From Ceratodon purpureus (lineage: Eukaryota > Streptophyta > Bryopsida > Pseudoditrichales > Ditrichaceae): a stretch of DNA of 64,000 nucleotides. Shown one piece after another: positions 47,821 to 61,700 of the stretch. Below the pieces are notes generated by a model, which saw nothing but the letters and a program-made list of their open reading frames with translations, was not told the origin of the DNA and searched no databases. Each line of letters starts with the position of its first letter. The stretch's first letter is position 1. The DNA lies in the NCBI GenBank assembly GCA_014871385.1, contig CM026426.1, forward strand, positions 75,972,866 to 76,036,865, in the 5' to 3' direction. The translations under genes were made by a program, and so were the position numbers.

Positions 47821-50800
47821 GACGAATCATTTTTGCGAGCTCAATGGGCACATCCCCTTGGAAATTGAACGTCCAAAACTAACCATAGAAATCCGACAGA
47901 TCATTTTCGCCAGCTCAATAAGTACATCCCCTAGGAAATTGAAAGTCGGAAATTTACCATAAAAATCCGATACTCATTTTGGGAGCTCAATGGGCACATC
48001 CCGTCGGAAATTGAACGTTCGAAATTTCACATAAAAATCAGAGAGATCATTTTCGAGAGCTCAATGGGCACATCCCCTCGGAAATTGAACGTCCGAAATT
48101 TACCATAAAAATCCGACAGATCATTTTCGCGAGCTCAATGGGCACATCCCCTCGGAAATTGAACATCCCAACTTTACCATAAAAATCCGACAATTCATTT
48201 TCGCGAGCTCAATGGGCACATCCCCTCGGAAATTGAACGTCCGAAATACACATAAAAATCCGACAGATCATTTGTGCGAGCGCAATTGGCACATCCCCTT
48301 GGAAATTGAACGTCCAAAAGTAACCATAGAAATCCGACAGATCATTTTCGCGAGCTCAATAAGTACATCCCCTAGGAAATTGAAAGTCCGAAATTTACCA
48401 TAAAAATCCGATAGTTCATTTTCGCGAGCTTAATGGGCACATCCCCTCGGAAATTGAACGTCTGAAATTTCACATAGACATCCGACAGATCATTTTCTCG
48501 AGCTCAATGGGCACATCCCTCGGAAATTGAACGTCCGAAATTTACCATAAAAATCCAACAGTTCATTTTCGCGAGCTCAATGGGCACATCCCCTCGGAAA
48601 TTGAACGTTCAAAACTTACCATAGAAATCTGACAGATCATTTTTGCGAGCTCAATAAGCACATCCCCTCGGAAATTGAACGTCCGAAATTTACCATAAAA
48701 ATCCGACAAATCATTTTTGCGAGCTCACTGGGCACATCCCCTCGGAAATTGAACGTCCGAAATTTCACATAAAAATCCGACAGTTCATTTTCGCTTGCTC
48801 AATGGGCACATCACTTCGGAAATTCAACGTCCAAAACTAACCATAGAAATCCGACAGATCATTTGCTCGAGCTCAATGGGCACATCCCCTCGGAAATTGA
48901 ACGTCTGAAATTTCACATAAAAATCCGACAGTTCATTTTTGCGTGCTCAATGGGCACATCCCCTTGGAAATTGAACGCACAAAACTAACCATACAAATCC
49001 GACAGATCATTTTCGCGAGCTCAATAAGTACATCCCCTAGGAAATTGAGAGTCGGAAATTTCACATAAAAATCCGATAGTTCATTTTCGCGAGCTCAATG
49101 GGCACATCCCCTCGGAAATTGAACGTCTGAAATTTCACATAGAAATCCGACAGATCATTTTCGCGAGCTCAATGGGCACATCCCTCAGAAATTAAACGTC
49201 CGAATTTTACAATAAAAATCCAACAGTTCATTTTCGCGAGCTCAATGGGCACATCCCCTTGGAAATTGAACGTCCGAAACTAACCATAGAAATCCGACAG
49301 ATCATTTTCGCCAGCTCAATAAGTACATCCCCTAGGAAATTGAAAGTCGGAAATTTACCATAAAAATCCGATAGTTCATTTTCGAAAGCTCAATGGGCAC
49401 ATCCCCTCGGAAATTGAACGTCCGAAATTTCACATAAAAATCCGACAGATCATTTTTGCGAGCTCAATGGGCACATCCCCTCGGAAATTGAACGTCCGAA
49501 ATTTCACATAAAAATCCGACAGATCATTTTCGCGAGCTCAATGGGCACATTCCTCGGAAATTGAACATCCGAAATTTACCATAAAAATCCGACAGATCAT
49601 TTTCGCGAGCTCAATGGGCACATCCCTCAGAAATTAAACGTCCGAATTTTACAATAAAAATCCAACAGTTCATTTTCGCGAGCTCAATGGGCACTTCCCC
49701 TTGGAAATTGAACGTCCAAAACTAACCAAAGAAATCCGACAGATCATTTTCGCGAGCTCAATAAGTACATCCCCTAGGAAATTGAAAGTCGGAAATTTAC
49801 CAAAAAAAACCGATAGTTCATTTTCGCGAGCTCAATGGGCACATCCCCTCGGAAATTGAACGTCCGAAAATTCACATAAAAATCCGACAAATCATTTTTG
49901 CGAGCTCAATGGGCACATCCCCTCGGAAATTGAACGTCCGAAATTTCATATAAAAATCGGAGAGATCATTTTCGCGAGCTCAATGGGCACATCCCTCGGA
50001 AATTGAACGTCCGAAATTTACCATAAAAATCCGACAAATCATTTTCGCGAGCTCAATGGGCACATCCTCTCGGAAATTGAACGTCCGAAATTTCACATAA
50101 AAATCCGACAGATCATTTTCGCGAGCTCAATGGGCACATCCCTCGGAAATTGAACGTCCGAAATTTACCATAAAAATCCGACGAATCATTTTTGCGAGCT
50201 CAATGGGCACATCTTCTTGGAAATTGAACGTCCAAAACTAACCATAGAAATCCGACAGATCATTTTCGCCAGCTCAATAAGTACATCCCCTAGGAAATTG
50301 AAAGTCGGAAATTTACCATAAAAATCCGATACTCATTTTGGGAGCTCAATGGGCACATCCCGTCGGAAATTGAACGTTCGAAATTTCACATAAAAATCAG
50401 AGAGATCATTTTCGAGAGCTCAATGGGCACATCCCCTCGGAAATTGAACGTCCGAAATTTACCATAAAAATCCGACAGATCATTTTCGCGAGCTCAATGG
50501 GCACATCCCCTCGGAAATTGAACATCCCAACTTTACCATAAAAATCCGACAATTCATTTTCGCGAGCTCAATGGGCACATCCCCTCGGAAATTGAACGTC
50601 CGAAATACACATAAAAATCCGACAGATCATTTGTGCGAGCGCAATTGGCACATCCCCTTGGAAATTGAACGTCCAAAAGTAACCATAGAAATCCGACAGA
50701 TCATTTTCGCGAGCTCAATAAGTACATCCCCTAGGAAATTGAAAGTCCGAAATTTACCATAAAAATCCGATAGTTCATTTTCGCGAGCTTAATGGGCACA

Positions 50801-52760
50801 TCCCCTCGGAAATTGAACGTCTGAAATTTCACATAGACATCCGACAGATCATTTTCTCGAGCTCAATGGGCACATCCCTCGGAAATTGAACGTCCGAAAT
50901 TTACCATAAAAATCCAACAGTTCATTTTCGCGAGCTCAATGGGCACATCCCCTCGGAAATTGAACGTTCAAAACTTACCATAGAAATCTGACAGATCATT
51001 TTTGCGAGCTCAATAAGCACATCCCCTCGGAAATTGAACGTCCGAAATTTACCATAAAAATCCGACAAATCATTTTTGCGAGCTCACTGGGCACATCCCC
51101 TCGGAAATTGAACGTCCGAAATTTCACATAAAAATCCGACAGTTCATTTTCGCTTGCTCAATGGGCACATCACTTCGGAAATTCAACGTCCAAAACTAAC
51201 CATAGAAATCCGACAGATCATTTTCGCGAGCTCAATAAGTACATCCCCTAGGAAATTGAAAGTCGGAAATTTACCATAAAAATCCGATAGTTCATTTGCT
51301 CGAGCTCAATGGGCACATCCCCTCGGAAATTGAACGTCTGAAATTTCACATAAAAATCCGACAGTTCATTTTTGCGTGCTCAATGGGCACATCCCCTTGG
51401 AAATTGAACGCACAAAACTAACCATACAAATCCGACAGATCATTTTCGCGAGCTCAATAAGTACATCCCCTAGGAAATTGAGAGTCGGAAATTTCACATA
51501 AAAATCCGATAGTTCATTTTCGCGAGCTCAATGGGCACATCCCCTCGGAAATTGAACGTCTGAAATTTCACATAGAAATCCGACAGATCATTTTCGCGAG
51601 CTCAATGGGCACATCCCTCAGAAATTAAACGTCCGAATTTTACAATAAAAATCCAACAGTTCATTTTCGCGAGCTCAATGGGCACATCCCCTTGGAAATT
51701 GAACGTCCGAAACTAACCATAGAAATCCGACAGATCATTTTCGCGAGCTCAATAAGTACATCCCCTAGGAAATTGAAAGTCGGAAATTTACCAAAAAAAA
51801 CCGATAGTTCATTTTCGCGAGCTCAATGGGCACATCCCCTCGGAAATTGAACGTCCGAAATTTCACATAAAAATCCGACAAATCATTTTTGCAAGCTCAA
51901 TGGGCACATCCCCTCGGAAATTGAACGTCCGAAATTTCATATAAAAATCGGAGAGATCATTTTCGCGAGCTCAATGGGCACATCCCTCGGAAATTGAACG
52001 TCCGAAATTTACCATAAAAATCCGACAAATCATTTTCGCGAGCTCAATGGGCACATCCTCTCGGAAATTGAACGTCCGAAATTTCACATAAAAATCCGAC
52101 AGATCATTTTCGCGAGCTCAATGGGCACATTCCTCGGAAATTGAACATCCGAAATTTACCATAAAAATCCGACAGATCATTTTCGCGAGCTCAATGGGCA
52201 CATCCCTCAGAAATTAAACGTCCGAATTTTACAATAAAAATCCAACAGTTCATTTTCGCGAGCTCAATGGGCACTTCCCCTTGGAAATTGAACGTCCAAA
52301 ACTAACCAAAGAAATCCGACAGATCATTTTCGCGAGCTCAATAAGTACATCCCCTAGGAAATTGAAAGTCGGAAATTTACCAAAAAAAACCGATAGTTCA
52401 TTTTCGCGAGCTCAATGGGCACATCCCCTCGGAAATTGAACGTCCGAAAATTCACATAAAAATCCGACAAATCATTTTTGCGAGCTCAATGGGCACATCC
52501 CCTCGGAAATTGAACGTCCGAAATTTCATATAAAAATCGGAGAGATCATTTTCGCGAGCTCAATGGGCACATCCCTCGGAAATTGAACGTCCGAAATTTA
52601 CCATAAAAATCCGACAAATCATTTTCGCGAGCTCAATGGGCACATCCTCTCGGAAATTGAACGTCCGAAATTTCACATAAAAATCCGACAGATCATTTTC
52701 GCGAGCTCAATGGGCACATTCCTCGGAAATTGAACATCCTAAATTTACCATAAAAATCCG
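47821..52760 (+). repeat. Satellite higher-order repeats of 2359 and 2580 bp
   Basis: 47821 onward reappears at 50180 (offset 2359), and 49501-50000 reappears at 52081-52580 (offset 2580) nearly base for base. The 221-bp difference equals three monomers, so copies differ by whole-monomer gains or losses, as expected from unequal exchange. Confidence 0.92.
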
Positions 52761-55700
52761 ACAGTTCATTTTCGCAAGCTCAATGGGCACATCCCCTCGG
52801 AAATTGAACGTCCGAAATTTCACATAAAAATCGGACAGATCATTTTCGCGAGCTCAATGGGCACATCCCTCGGAAATTGAACGTCCGAAATTTACCATAA
52901 AAATCCGACAGATCATTTTTGCGAGCTCAATAGGCACATCCCCCTTGAAATTGAACGTACGAAATTTACCATAAAAATCCGACAATTCATTTTCGCGAGC
53001 TCAATGGGCACATCCCCTCGGAAATTGAACGTCCAAAAATTCACATAAAAATCCGACAGATCATTTTCGCGAGCTCAATAAGTACATCCCCTTGGAAATT
53101 GAACGTCCGAAATTTACCATAAAAATCCGACAATTCATTTTCGCGAGCTTAGGGGGCACATCCCCTCGAAAATTGAACGTCCGAAATTTACCATAAAAAT
53201 CCGACAAATCATTTTCGCGAGCTCAATGGGCACATCCCTCGGAAATTGAACGTCCGAAATTTACCATAAAAATCCGACACATCATTTTCGCGAGATCAAT
53301 AAGTACATCCCCTAGGAAATTGAAAGTCAGAAATTTACCATAAAAATCCGATAGTTCATTTTCGCGAGCTCAATGGGCACATCCCCTCGAAAACTGAACG
53401 TCCAAAATTTCACATAAAAATCCGTCAGTTCATTTTCGCGAGCTCAATGGGCACATCCCTCGGAAATTGAACGTGCAAAACTTACCATAAAAATCCGACA
53501 GTTCATTTTCGCGAGCTCAATTGGCACATCCCCTCGGAAATTGAACGTCCGAAATTTCACATAAAAATCCGACAGATCAATTCAGGGAGCTCAATGGGCA
53601 CATCCCCTCGGAAATTGAACGTCCGAAATTTCACATAAAAATCCGACACTTCATTTTCGCCAGCTCAATGGGCACATCCCTCGGAAATTGAACGTCCGAA
53701 ATTTCACATACAAATCGGACAGATCATTTTCGCGAGCTCAATTGGCACATCCCCTCGGAAATTGAACGTCGGAAATTACCCATAAAAATCCGACACTTCA
53801 TTTTCGCGAGCTCAATGGGCACATCCCCTCGGAAATTGAACGTCCAAAATTTCACATAAAAATCCGTCAGTTCATTTTCGCGAGCTCAATGGGCACATCC
53901 CTCGGAAATTGAACGTGCAAAACTTACCATAAAAATCCGACAGTTCATTTTCGCGAGCTCAATTGGCACATCCCCTCGGAAATTGAACGTCCGAAATTTC
54001 ACATAAAAATCCGACAGATCAATTCAGGGAGCTCAATGGGCACATCCCCTCGGAAATTGAACGTCCGAAATTTCACATAAAAATCCGACACTTCATTTTC
54101 GCCAGCTCAATGGGCACATCCCTCGGAAATTGAACGTCCGAAATTTCACATACAAATCGGACAGATCATTTTCGCGAGCTCAATTGGCACATCCCCTCGG
54201 AAATTGAACGTCGGAAATTACCCATAAAAATCCGACACTTCATTTTCGCGAGCTCAATGGGCACATCCCCTCGGAAATTGAACGTCCAAAATTTCACATA
54301 AAAATCCGTCAGTTCATTTTCGCGAGCTCAATGGGCACATCCCTCGGAAATTGAACGTGCGAAACTTACCATAAAAATCCGACAGTTCATTTTCGCGAGC
54401 TCAATGGGCACATCCCCTTGGAAATTAAACGTCCGAAATTTACCATAAAAATCCGACAATTCCTTTTCGCGATCTCAATTGGCACATCGCCTCGGAAATT
54501 GAACGTCCAAAACTTAATTTTGAAATCCGACAGATCATTTTCGCGAGCCCAATAAGCACATCCCCTCGGAAATTGAACGTCCGAACTTTACCATAAAAAT
54601 CCGACACTTCATTTTCGCGAGCTCAATGGGCACATCCCTCGGAAATTGAACGTCCGAAATTACACATAAAAATCCGACAGATCATTTGTGCGAGCTCAAT
54701 TGGCACATCCCCTTGGAAATTGAACGTCCAAAACTTACCATAGAAATCCGACAGATCATTTTCGCGAGCTCAATAAGTACATCCCCTTGGAAAATGAACG
54801 TCCGAAATTTACCATAAAAATCCGACAATTCATTTTCGCGAGCTTAGCGGGCACATCCCCTCGAAAATTGAACGTCCGAAATTTACCATAAAAATCCGGC
54901 AGTTCATTTTCGCGAGCTCAATGGGCACATCCCCTCGGAAATTGAACGTCCGAAATTTCACATAAAAATCGGACAGATCATTTTCGCGAGCTCAATGGGC
55001 ACATCCCTCGGAAATTGAACGTTTGAAATTTACCATAAAAATCCGACAAATCATTTTTGCGATCTCAATGGGCACATCCCCCCTGGAAATTGAACGTCCG
55101 AAATTTACCATAAAAATCCGACAGATCATTTTCGCGAGCTCAATGGGCACATCCCACGGAAATTGAACGTCCAAAATTTACCATAGAAATCCGACAGTTC
55201 ATTTTCCAAGCTCAATAGGCACATCCCCTCTGAAATTGAACGTCCGAAATTTCACATAAAAATCCGACACTTCATTTTGGCGAGCTCAATAAGTACATCC
55301 CCTAGGAAATTGAAAGTCGGAAATTTACCATAAAAATCCGATAGGTCATTTGCGCGAGCTCAATGGGCACATCCCCTCGGAAATTGAACGTCCGAAATTT
55401 CATATAAAAATCGGAGAGATCATTTTCGCGAGCTCAATGGGCACATCCCTCGGAAATTGAACGTCCGAAATTTACCATAAAAATCCGACACTTCATTTTC
55501 GCGAGCTCAATGGGCACATCCTCTCGGAAATTGAACGTCCGAAATTTCACATAAAAATCCGACAGATCATTTTCGCGAGCTCAATGGGCACATTCCTCGG
55601 AAATTGAACATCCTAAATTTACCATAAAAATCCGACAGTTCATTTTCGCAAGCTCAATGGGCACATCCCCTCGGAAATTGAACGTCCGAAATTTCACATA

Positions 55701-58700
55701 AAAATCGGACAGATCATTTTCGCGAGCTCAATGGGCACATCCCTCGGAAATTGAACGTCCGAAATTTACCATAAAAATCCGACAGATCATTTTTGCGAGC
55801 TCAATAGGCACATCCCCCTTGAAATTGAACGTACGAAATTTACCATAAAAATCCGACAATTCATTTTCGCGAGCTCAATGGGCACATCCCCTCGGAAATT
55901 GAACGTCCAAAATTTCACATAAAAATCCGACAGATCATTTTCGCGAGCTCAATAAGTACATCCCCTTGGAAATTGAACGTCCGAAATTTACCATAAAAAT
56001 CCGACAATTCATTTTCGCGAGCTTAGGGGGCACATCCCCTCGGAAATTGAACGTCCGAAATTTACCATAAAAATCCGACAAATCATTTTCGCGAGCTCAA
56101 TGGGCACATCCCTCGGAAATTGAACGTCCGAAATTTACCATAAAAATCCGACACATCATTTTCGCGAGATCAATAAGTACATCCCCTAGGAAATTGAAAG
56201 TCAGAAATTTACCATAAAAATCCGATAGTTCATTTTCGCGAGCTCAATGGGCACATCCCCTCGGAAATTGAACGTCCGAAATTTCACATAGAAATCCGAC
56301 AGATCATTTTCGCGAGCTCAATTGGCACATCCCCTCGGAAATTGAACGTCCGAAATTTACCATAAAAATCCGACACTTCATTTTCGCGAGCTCAATGGGC
56401 ACATCCCCTCGAAAACTGAACGTCCAAAATTTCACATAAAAATCCGTCAGTTCATTTTCGCGAGCTCAATGGGCACATCCCTCGGAAATTGAACGTGCAA
56501 AACTTACCATAAAAATCCGACAGTTCATTTTCGCGAGCTCAATTGGCACATCCCCTCGGAAATTGAACGTCCGAAATTTCACATAAAAATCCGACAGATC
56601 AATTCAGGGAGCTCAATGGGCACATCCCCTCGGAAATTGAACGTCCGAAATTTCACATAAAAATCCGACACTTCATTTTCGCCAGCTCAATGGGTTCATC
56701 CCTCGGAAATTGAACGTCCGAAATTTCACATACAAATCGGACAGATCATTTTCGCAAGCTCAATTGGCACATCCCCTCGGAAATTGAACGTCGGAAATTA
56801 CCCATAAAAATCCGACACTTCATTTTCGCGAGCTCAATGGGCACATCCCCTCGGAAATTGAACGTCCAAAATTTCACATAAAAATCCGTCAGTTCATTTT
56901 CGCGAGCTCAATGGGCACATCCCTCGGAAATTGAACGTGCGAAACTTACCATAAAAATCCGACAGTTCATTTTCGCGAGCTCAATGGGCACATCCCTCGG
57001 AAATTGAACGTCCGAAATTTACCATAAAAATCCGACACTTCATTTTCGCGAGCTCAATGGGCACATCCCCTTGGAAATTAAACGTCCGAAATTTACCATA
57101 AAAATCCGACAATTCCTTTTCGCGATCTCAATTGGCACATCGCCTCGGAAATTGAACGTCCAAAACTTAATTTTGAAATCCGACAGATCATTTTCGCGAG
57201 CCCAATAAGCACATCCCCTCGGAAATTGAACGTCCGAACTTTACCATAAAAATCCGACACTTCATTTTCGCGAGCTCAATGGGCACATCCCTCGGAAATT
57301 GAACGTCCGAAATTACACATAAAAATCCGACAGATCATTTGTGCGAGCTCAATTGGCACATCCCCTTGGAAATTGAACGTCCAAAACTTACCATAGAAAT
57401 CCGACAGATCATTTTCGCGAGCTCAATAAGTACATCCCCTTGGAAAATGAACGTCCGAAATTTACCATAAAAATCCGACAATTCATTTTCGCGAGCTTAG
57501 CGGGCACATCCCCTCGGAAATTGAACGTCCGAAATTTACCATAAAAATCCGGCAGTTCATTTTCGCGAGCTCAATGGGCACATCCCCTCGGAAATTGAAC
57601 GTCCGAAATTTCACATAAAAATCGGACAGATCATTTTCGCGAGCTCAATGGGCACATCCCTCGGAAATTGAACGTTTGAAATTTACCATAAAAATCCGAC
57701 AAATCATTTTTGCGATCTCAATGGGCACATCCCCCCTGGAAATTGAACGTCCGAAATTTACCATAAAAATCCGACAGATCATTTTCGCGAGCTCAATGGG
57801 CACATCCCACGGAAATTGAACGTCCAAAATTTACCATAGAAATCCGACAGTTCATTTTCCAAGCTCAATAGGCACATCCCCTCTGAAATTGAACGTCCGA
57901 AATTTCACATAAAAATCCGACACTTCATTTTGGCGAGCTCAATAAGTACATCCCCTAGGAAATTGAAAGTCGGAAATTTACCATAAAAATCCGATAGGTC
58001 ATTTTCGCGAGCTCAATGGGCACATCCCCTCGGAAATTGAACGTCCGAAATTTCACATAAAAATCCGACAGATCATTTCTGCAAGCTCAATCGGCACATC
58101 CCCTCGGAAATTGAACGTCCGAGATTTACCATAAAAATCCGACAATTCATTTTCGCGAGCTTAATGGGCACATCCCCTCGGAAATTGAACGTCCGAAATT
58201 TACCATAAAAATCCGACAAATCATTTTCGCGAGCTCAATGGGCACATCCCCTCCGAAATTGAACGTCCGAAATTTACCATAAAAATCCGACAATTGATTT
58301 TCGCGAGCTCAATGGGCACATCCCCTCGGAAATTGAACGTCCGAAATTTACCATAAAAATCCGACAATTGATTTTCGCGAGCTCAATGGGCACATCCCCT
58401 CGGAAATTGAACGTCCAAAATTTACCATAAAAATCCGACAGTTCATTTTCCAAGCTCAATGGGCACATCCCCTCGGAAATTGAACGTTCGAAATTTCACA
58501 TAAATATCCGACACTTCATTTTCGCCTGCTCAATGGGCACATCCCTCGAAAATTGAACGTCGGAAACTTACCATAAAAATCCGACAGATCATTTTTGCGA
58601 GCTCAATGGGCACATCCCCCCGGAAATTGAACGTCCGAAATTTACCATAAAAATCCGACAGATCATTCTCGCGAGCTCAATGGGCACATCCCCTCGGAAA

Positions 58701-61700
58701 TTGAACGTCCAGAATTTCACATAAAAATCCGATTGATCATTATCGCGAGCTCAATGGGCACACCCCACGGAAATTGAACGTCCGAAATTTACCATAAAAA
58801 TCCGGCAGTTCATTTTCGCGAGCTCAATGGGCACATCCTCTCGGAAATTAAACGTCCGAAATTTCACATAAAAATCGAACAGATCATTTTCGCGAGCTCA
58901 ATGGGCACATCCCTCGGAAATTGAACGTTTGAAATTTACCATAAAAATCCGACAGATCATTTTTGCGATCTCAATGGGCACATCCCCCCTGGAAATTGAA
59001 CGTCCGAACTTTACCATAAAAATCCGACACTTCATTTTCGCGAGCTCAATGGGCACATCCCCTCGGAAATTGAACGTCCGAAATTTACCATAAAAATCCG
59101 ACAATTCCTTTTCGCGATCTCAATTGGCACATCGCCTCAAAAATTGAACGTCCAAAACTTAATTTTGAAATCCGACAGATCATTTTCGCGAGCCCAATAA
59201 GCACATCCCCTCGGAAATTGAACGTCCGAACTTTACCATAAAAATCCGACACTTCATTTTCGCGAGCTCAATGGGCACATCCCTCGGAAATTGAACGTCC
59301 GAAATTACACATAAAAATCCGACAGATCATTTGTGCGAGCTCAATTGGCACATCCCCTTGGAAATTGAACGTCCAAAACTTACCATAGAAATCCGACAGA
59401 TCATTTTCGCGAGCTCAATAAGTACATCCCCTTGGAAAATGAACGTCCGAAATTTACCATAAAAATCCGACAATTCATTTTCGCGAGCTTAGCGGGCACA
59501 TCCCCTCGGAAATTGAACGTCCGAAATTTACCATAAAAATCCGGCAGTTCATTTTCGCAAGCTCAATGGGCACATCCCCTCGGAAATTGAACGTCCGAAA
59601 TTTACCATAAAAATCCGACAATTCCTTTTCGCGATCTCAATTGGCACATCGCCTCGGAAATTGAACGTCCAAAACTTAATTTTGAAATCCGACAGATCAT
59701 TTTCGCGAGCCCAATAAGCACATCCCCTCGGAAATTGAACGTCCGAACTTTACCATAAAAATCCGACACTTCATTTTCGCGAGCTCAATGGGCACATCCC
59801 TCGGAAATTGAACGTCCGAAATTACACATAAAAATCCGACAGATCATTTGTGCGAGCTCAATTGGCACATCCCCTTGGAAATTGAACGTCCAAAACTTAC
59901 CATAGAAATCCGACAGATCATTTTCGCGAGCTCAATAAGTACATCCCCTTGGAAAATGAACGTCCGAAATTTACCATAAAAATCCGATAATTCATTTTCG
60001 CGAGCTTAGCGGGCACATCCCCTCGGAAATTGAACGTCCGAAATTTACCATAAAAATCCGGCAGTTCATTTTCGCGAGCTCAATGGGCACATCCCCTCGG
60101 AAATTGAACGTCCGAAATTTCACATAAAAATCGGACAGATCATTTTCGCGAGCTCAATGGGCACATCCCTCGGAAATTGAACGTTTGAAATTTACCATAA
60201 AAATCCGACAAATCATTTTTGCGATCTCAATGGGCACATCCCCCCTGGAAATTGAACGTCCGAAATTTACCATAAAAATCCGACAGATCATTTTCGCGAG
60301 CTCAATGGGCACATCCGACGGAAATTGAACGTCCAAAATTTACCATAAAAATTCGACAGTTCATTTTCCAAGCTCAATGGGCACATCCCCTCTGAAATTG
60401 AACGTCCGAAATTTCACATAAAAATCCGACACTTCATTTTGGCGAGCTCAATAAGTACATCCCCTAGGAAATTGAAAGTCGGAAATTTACCATAAAAATC
60501 CGATAGGTCATTTTCGCGAGCTCAATGGGCACATCCCCTCGGAAATTGAACGTCCGAAATTTCACATAAAAATCCGACAGATCATTTCTGCAAGCTCAAT
60601 CGGCACATCCCCTCGGAAATTGAATGTCCGAGATTTACCATAAAAATCCGACAATTCATTTTCGCGAGCTTAATGGGCACATCCCCTCGGAAATTGAACG
60701 TCCGAAATTTACCATAAAAATCCGACAAATCATTTTCGCGAGCTCAATGGGCACATCCCCTCCGAAATTGAACGTCCGAAATTTACCATAAAAATCCGAC
60801 AATTGATTTTCGCGAGCTCAATGGGCACATCCCCTCGGAAATTGAACGTCCGAAATTTACCATAAAAATCCGACAATTGATTTTCGCGAGCTCAATGGGC
60901 ACATCCCCTCGGAAATTGAACGTCCAAAATTTACCATAAAAATCCGACAGTTCATTTTCCAAGCTCAATGGGCACATCCCCTCGGAAATTGAACGTTCGA
61001 AATTTCACATAAAAATCCGACACTTCATTTTCGCCTGCTCAATGGGCACATCCCTCGAAAATTGAACGTCGGAAACTTACCATAAAAATCCGACAGATCA
61101 TTTTTGCGAGCTCAATGGGCACTTCCCCCCGGAAATTGAACGTCCGAAATTTACCATAAAAATCCGACAGATCATTCTCGCGAGCTCAATGGGCACATCC
61201 CCTCGGAAATTGAACGTCCAGAATTTCACATAAAAATCCGATTGATCATTATCGCGAGCTCAATGGGCACACCCCACGGAAATTGAACGTCCGAACTTTA
61301 CCATAAAAATCCGACACTTCATTTTCGCGAGCTCAATGGGCACATCCCCTCGGAAATTGAACGTCCGAAATTTACCATAAAAATCCGACAATTCCTTTTC
61401 GCGATCTCAATTGGCACATCGCCTCAAAAATTGAACGTCCAAAACTTAATTTTGAAATCCGACAGATCATTTTCGCGAGCCCAATAAGCACATCCCCTCG
61501 GAAATTGAACGTCCGAACTTTACCATAAAAATCCGACACTTCATTTTCGCGAGCTCAATGGGCACATCCCTCGGAAATTGAACGTCCGAAATTACACATA
61601 AAAATCCGACAGATCATTTGTGCGAGCTCAATTGGCACATCCCCTTGGAAATTGAACGTCCAAAACTTACCATAGAAATCCGACAGATCATTTTCGCGAG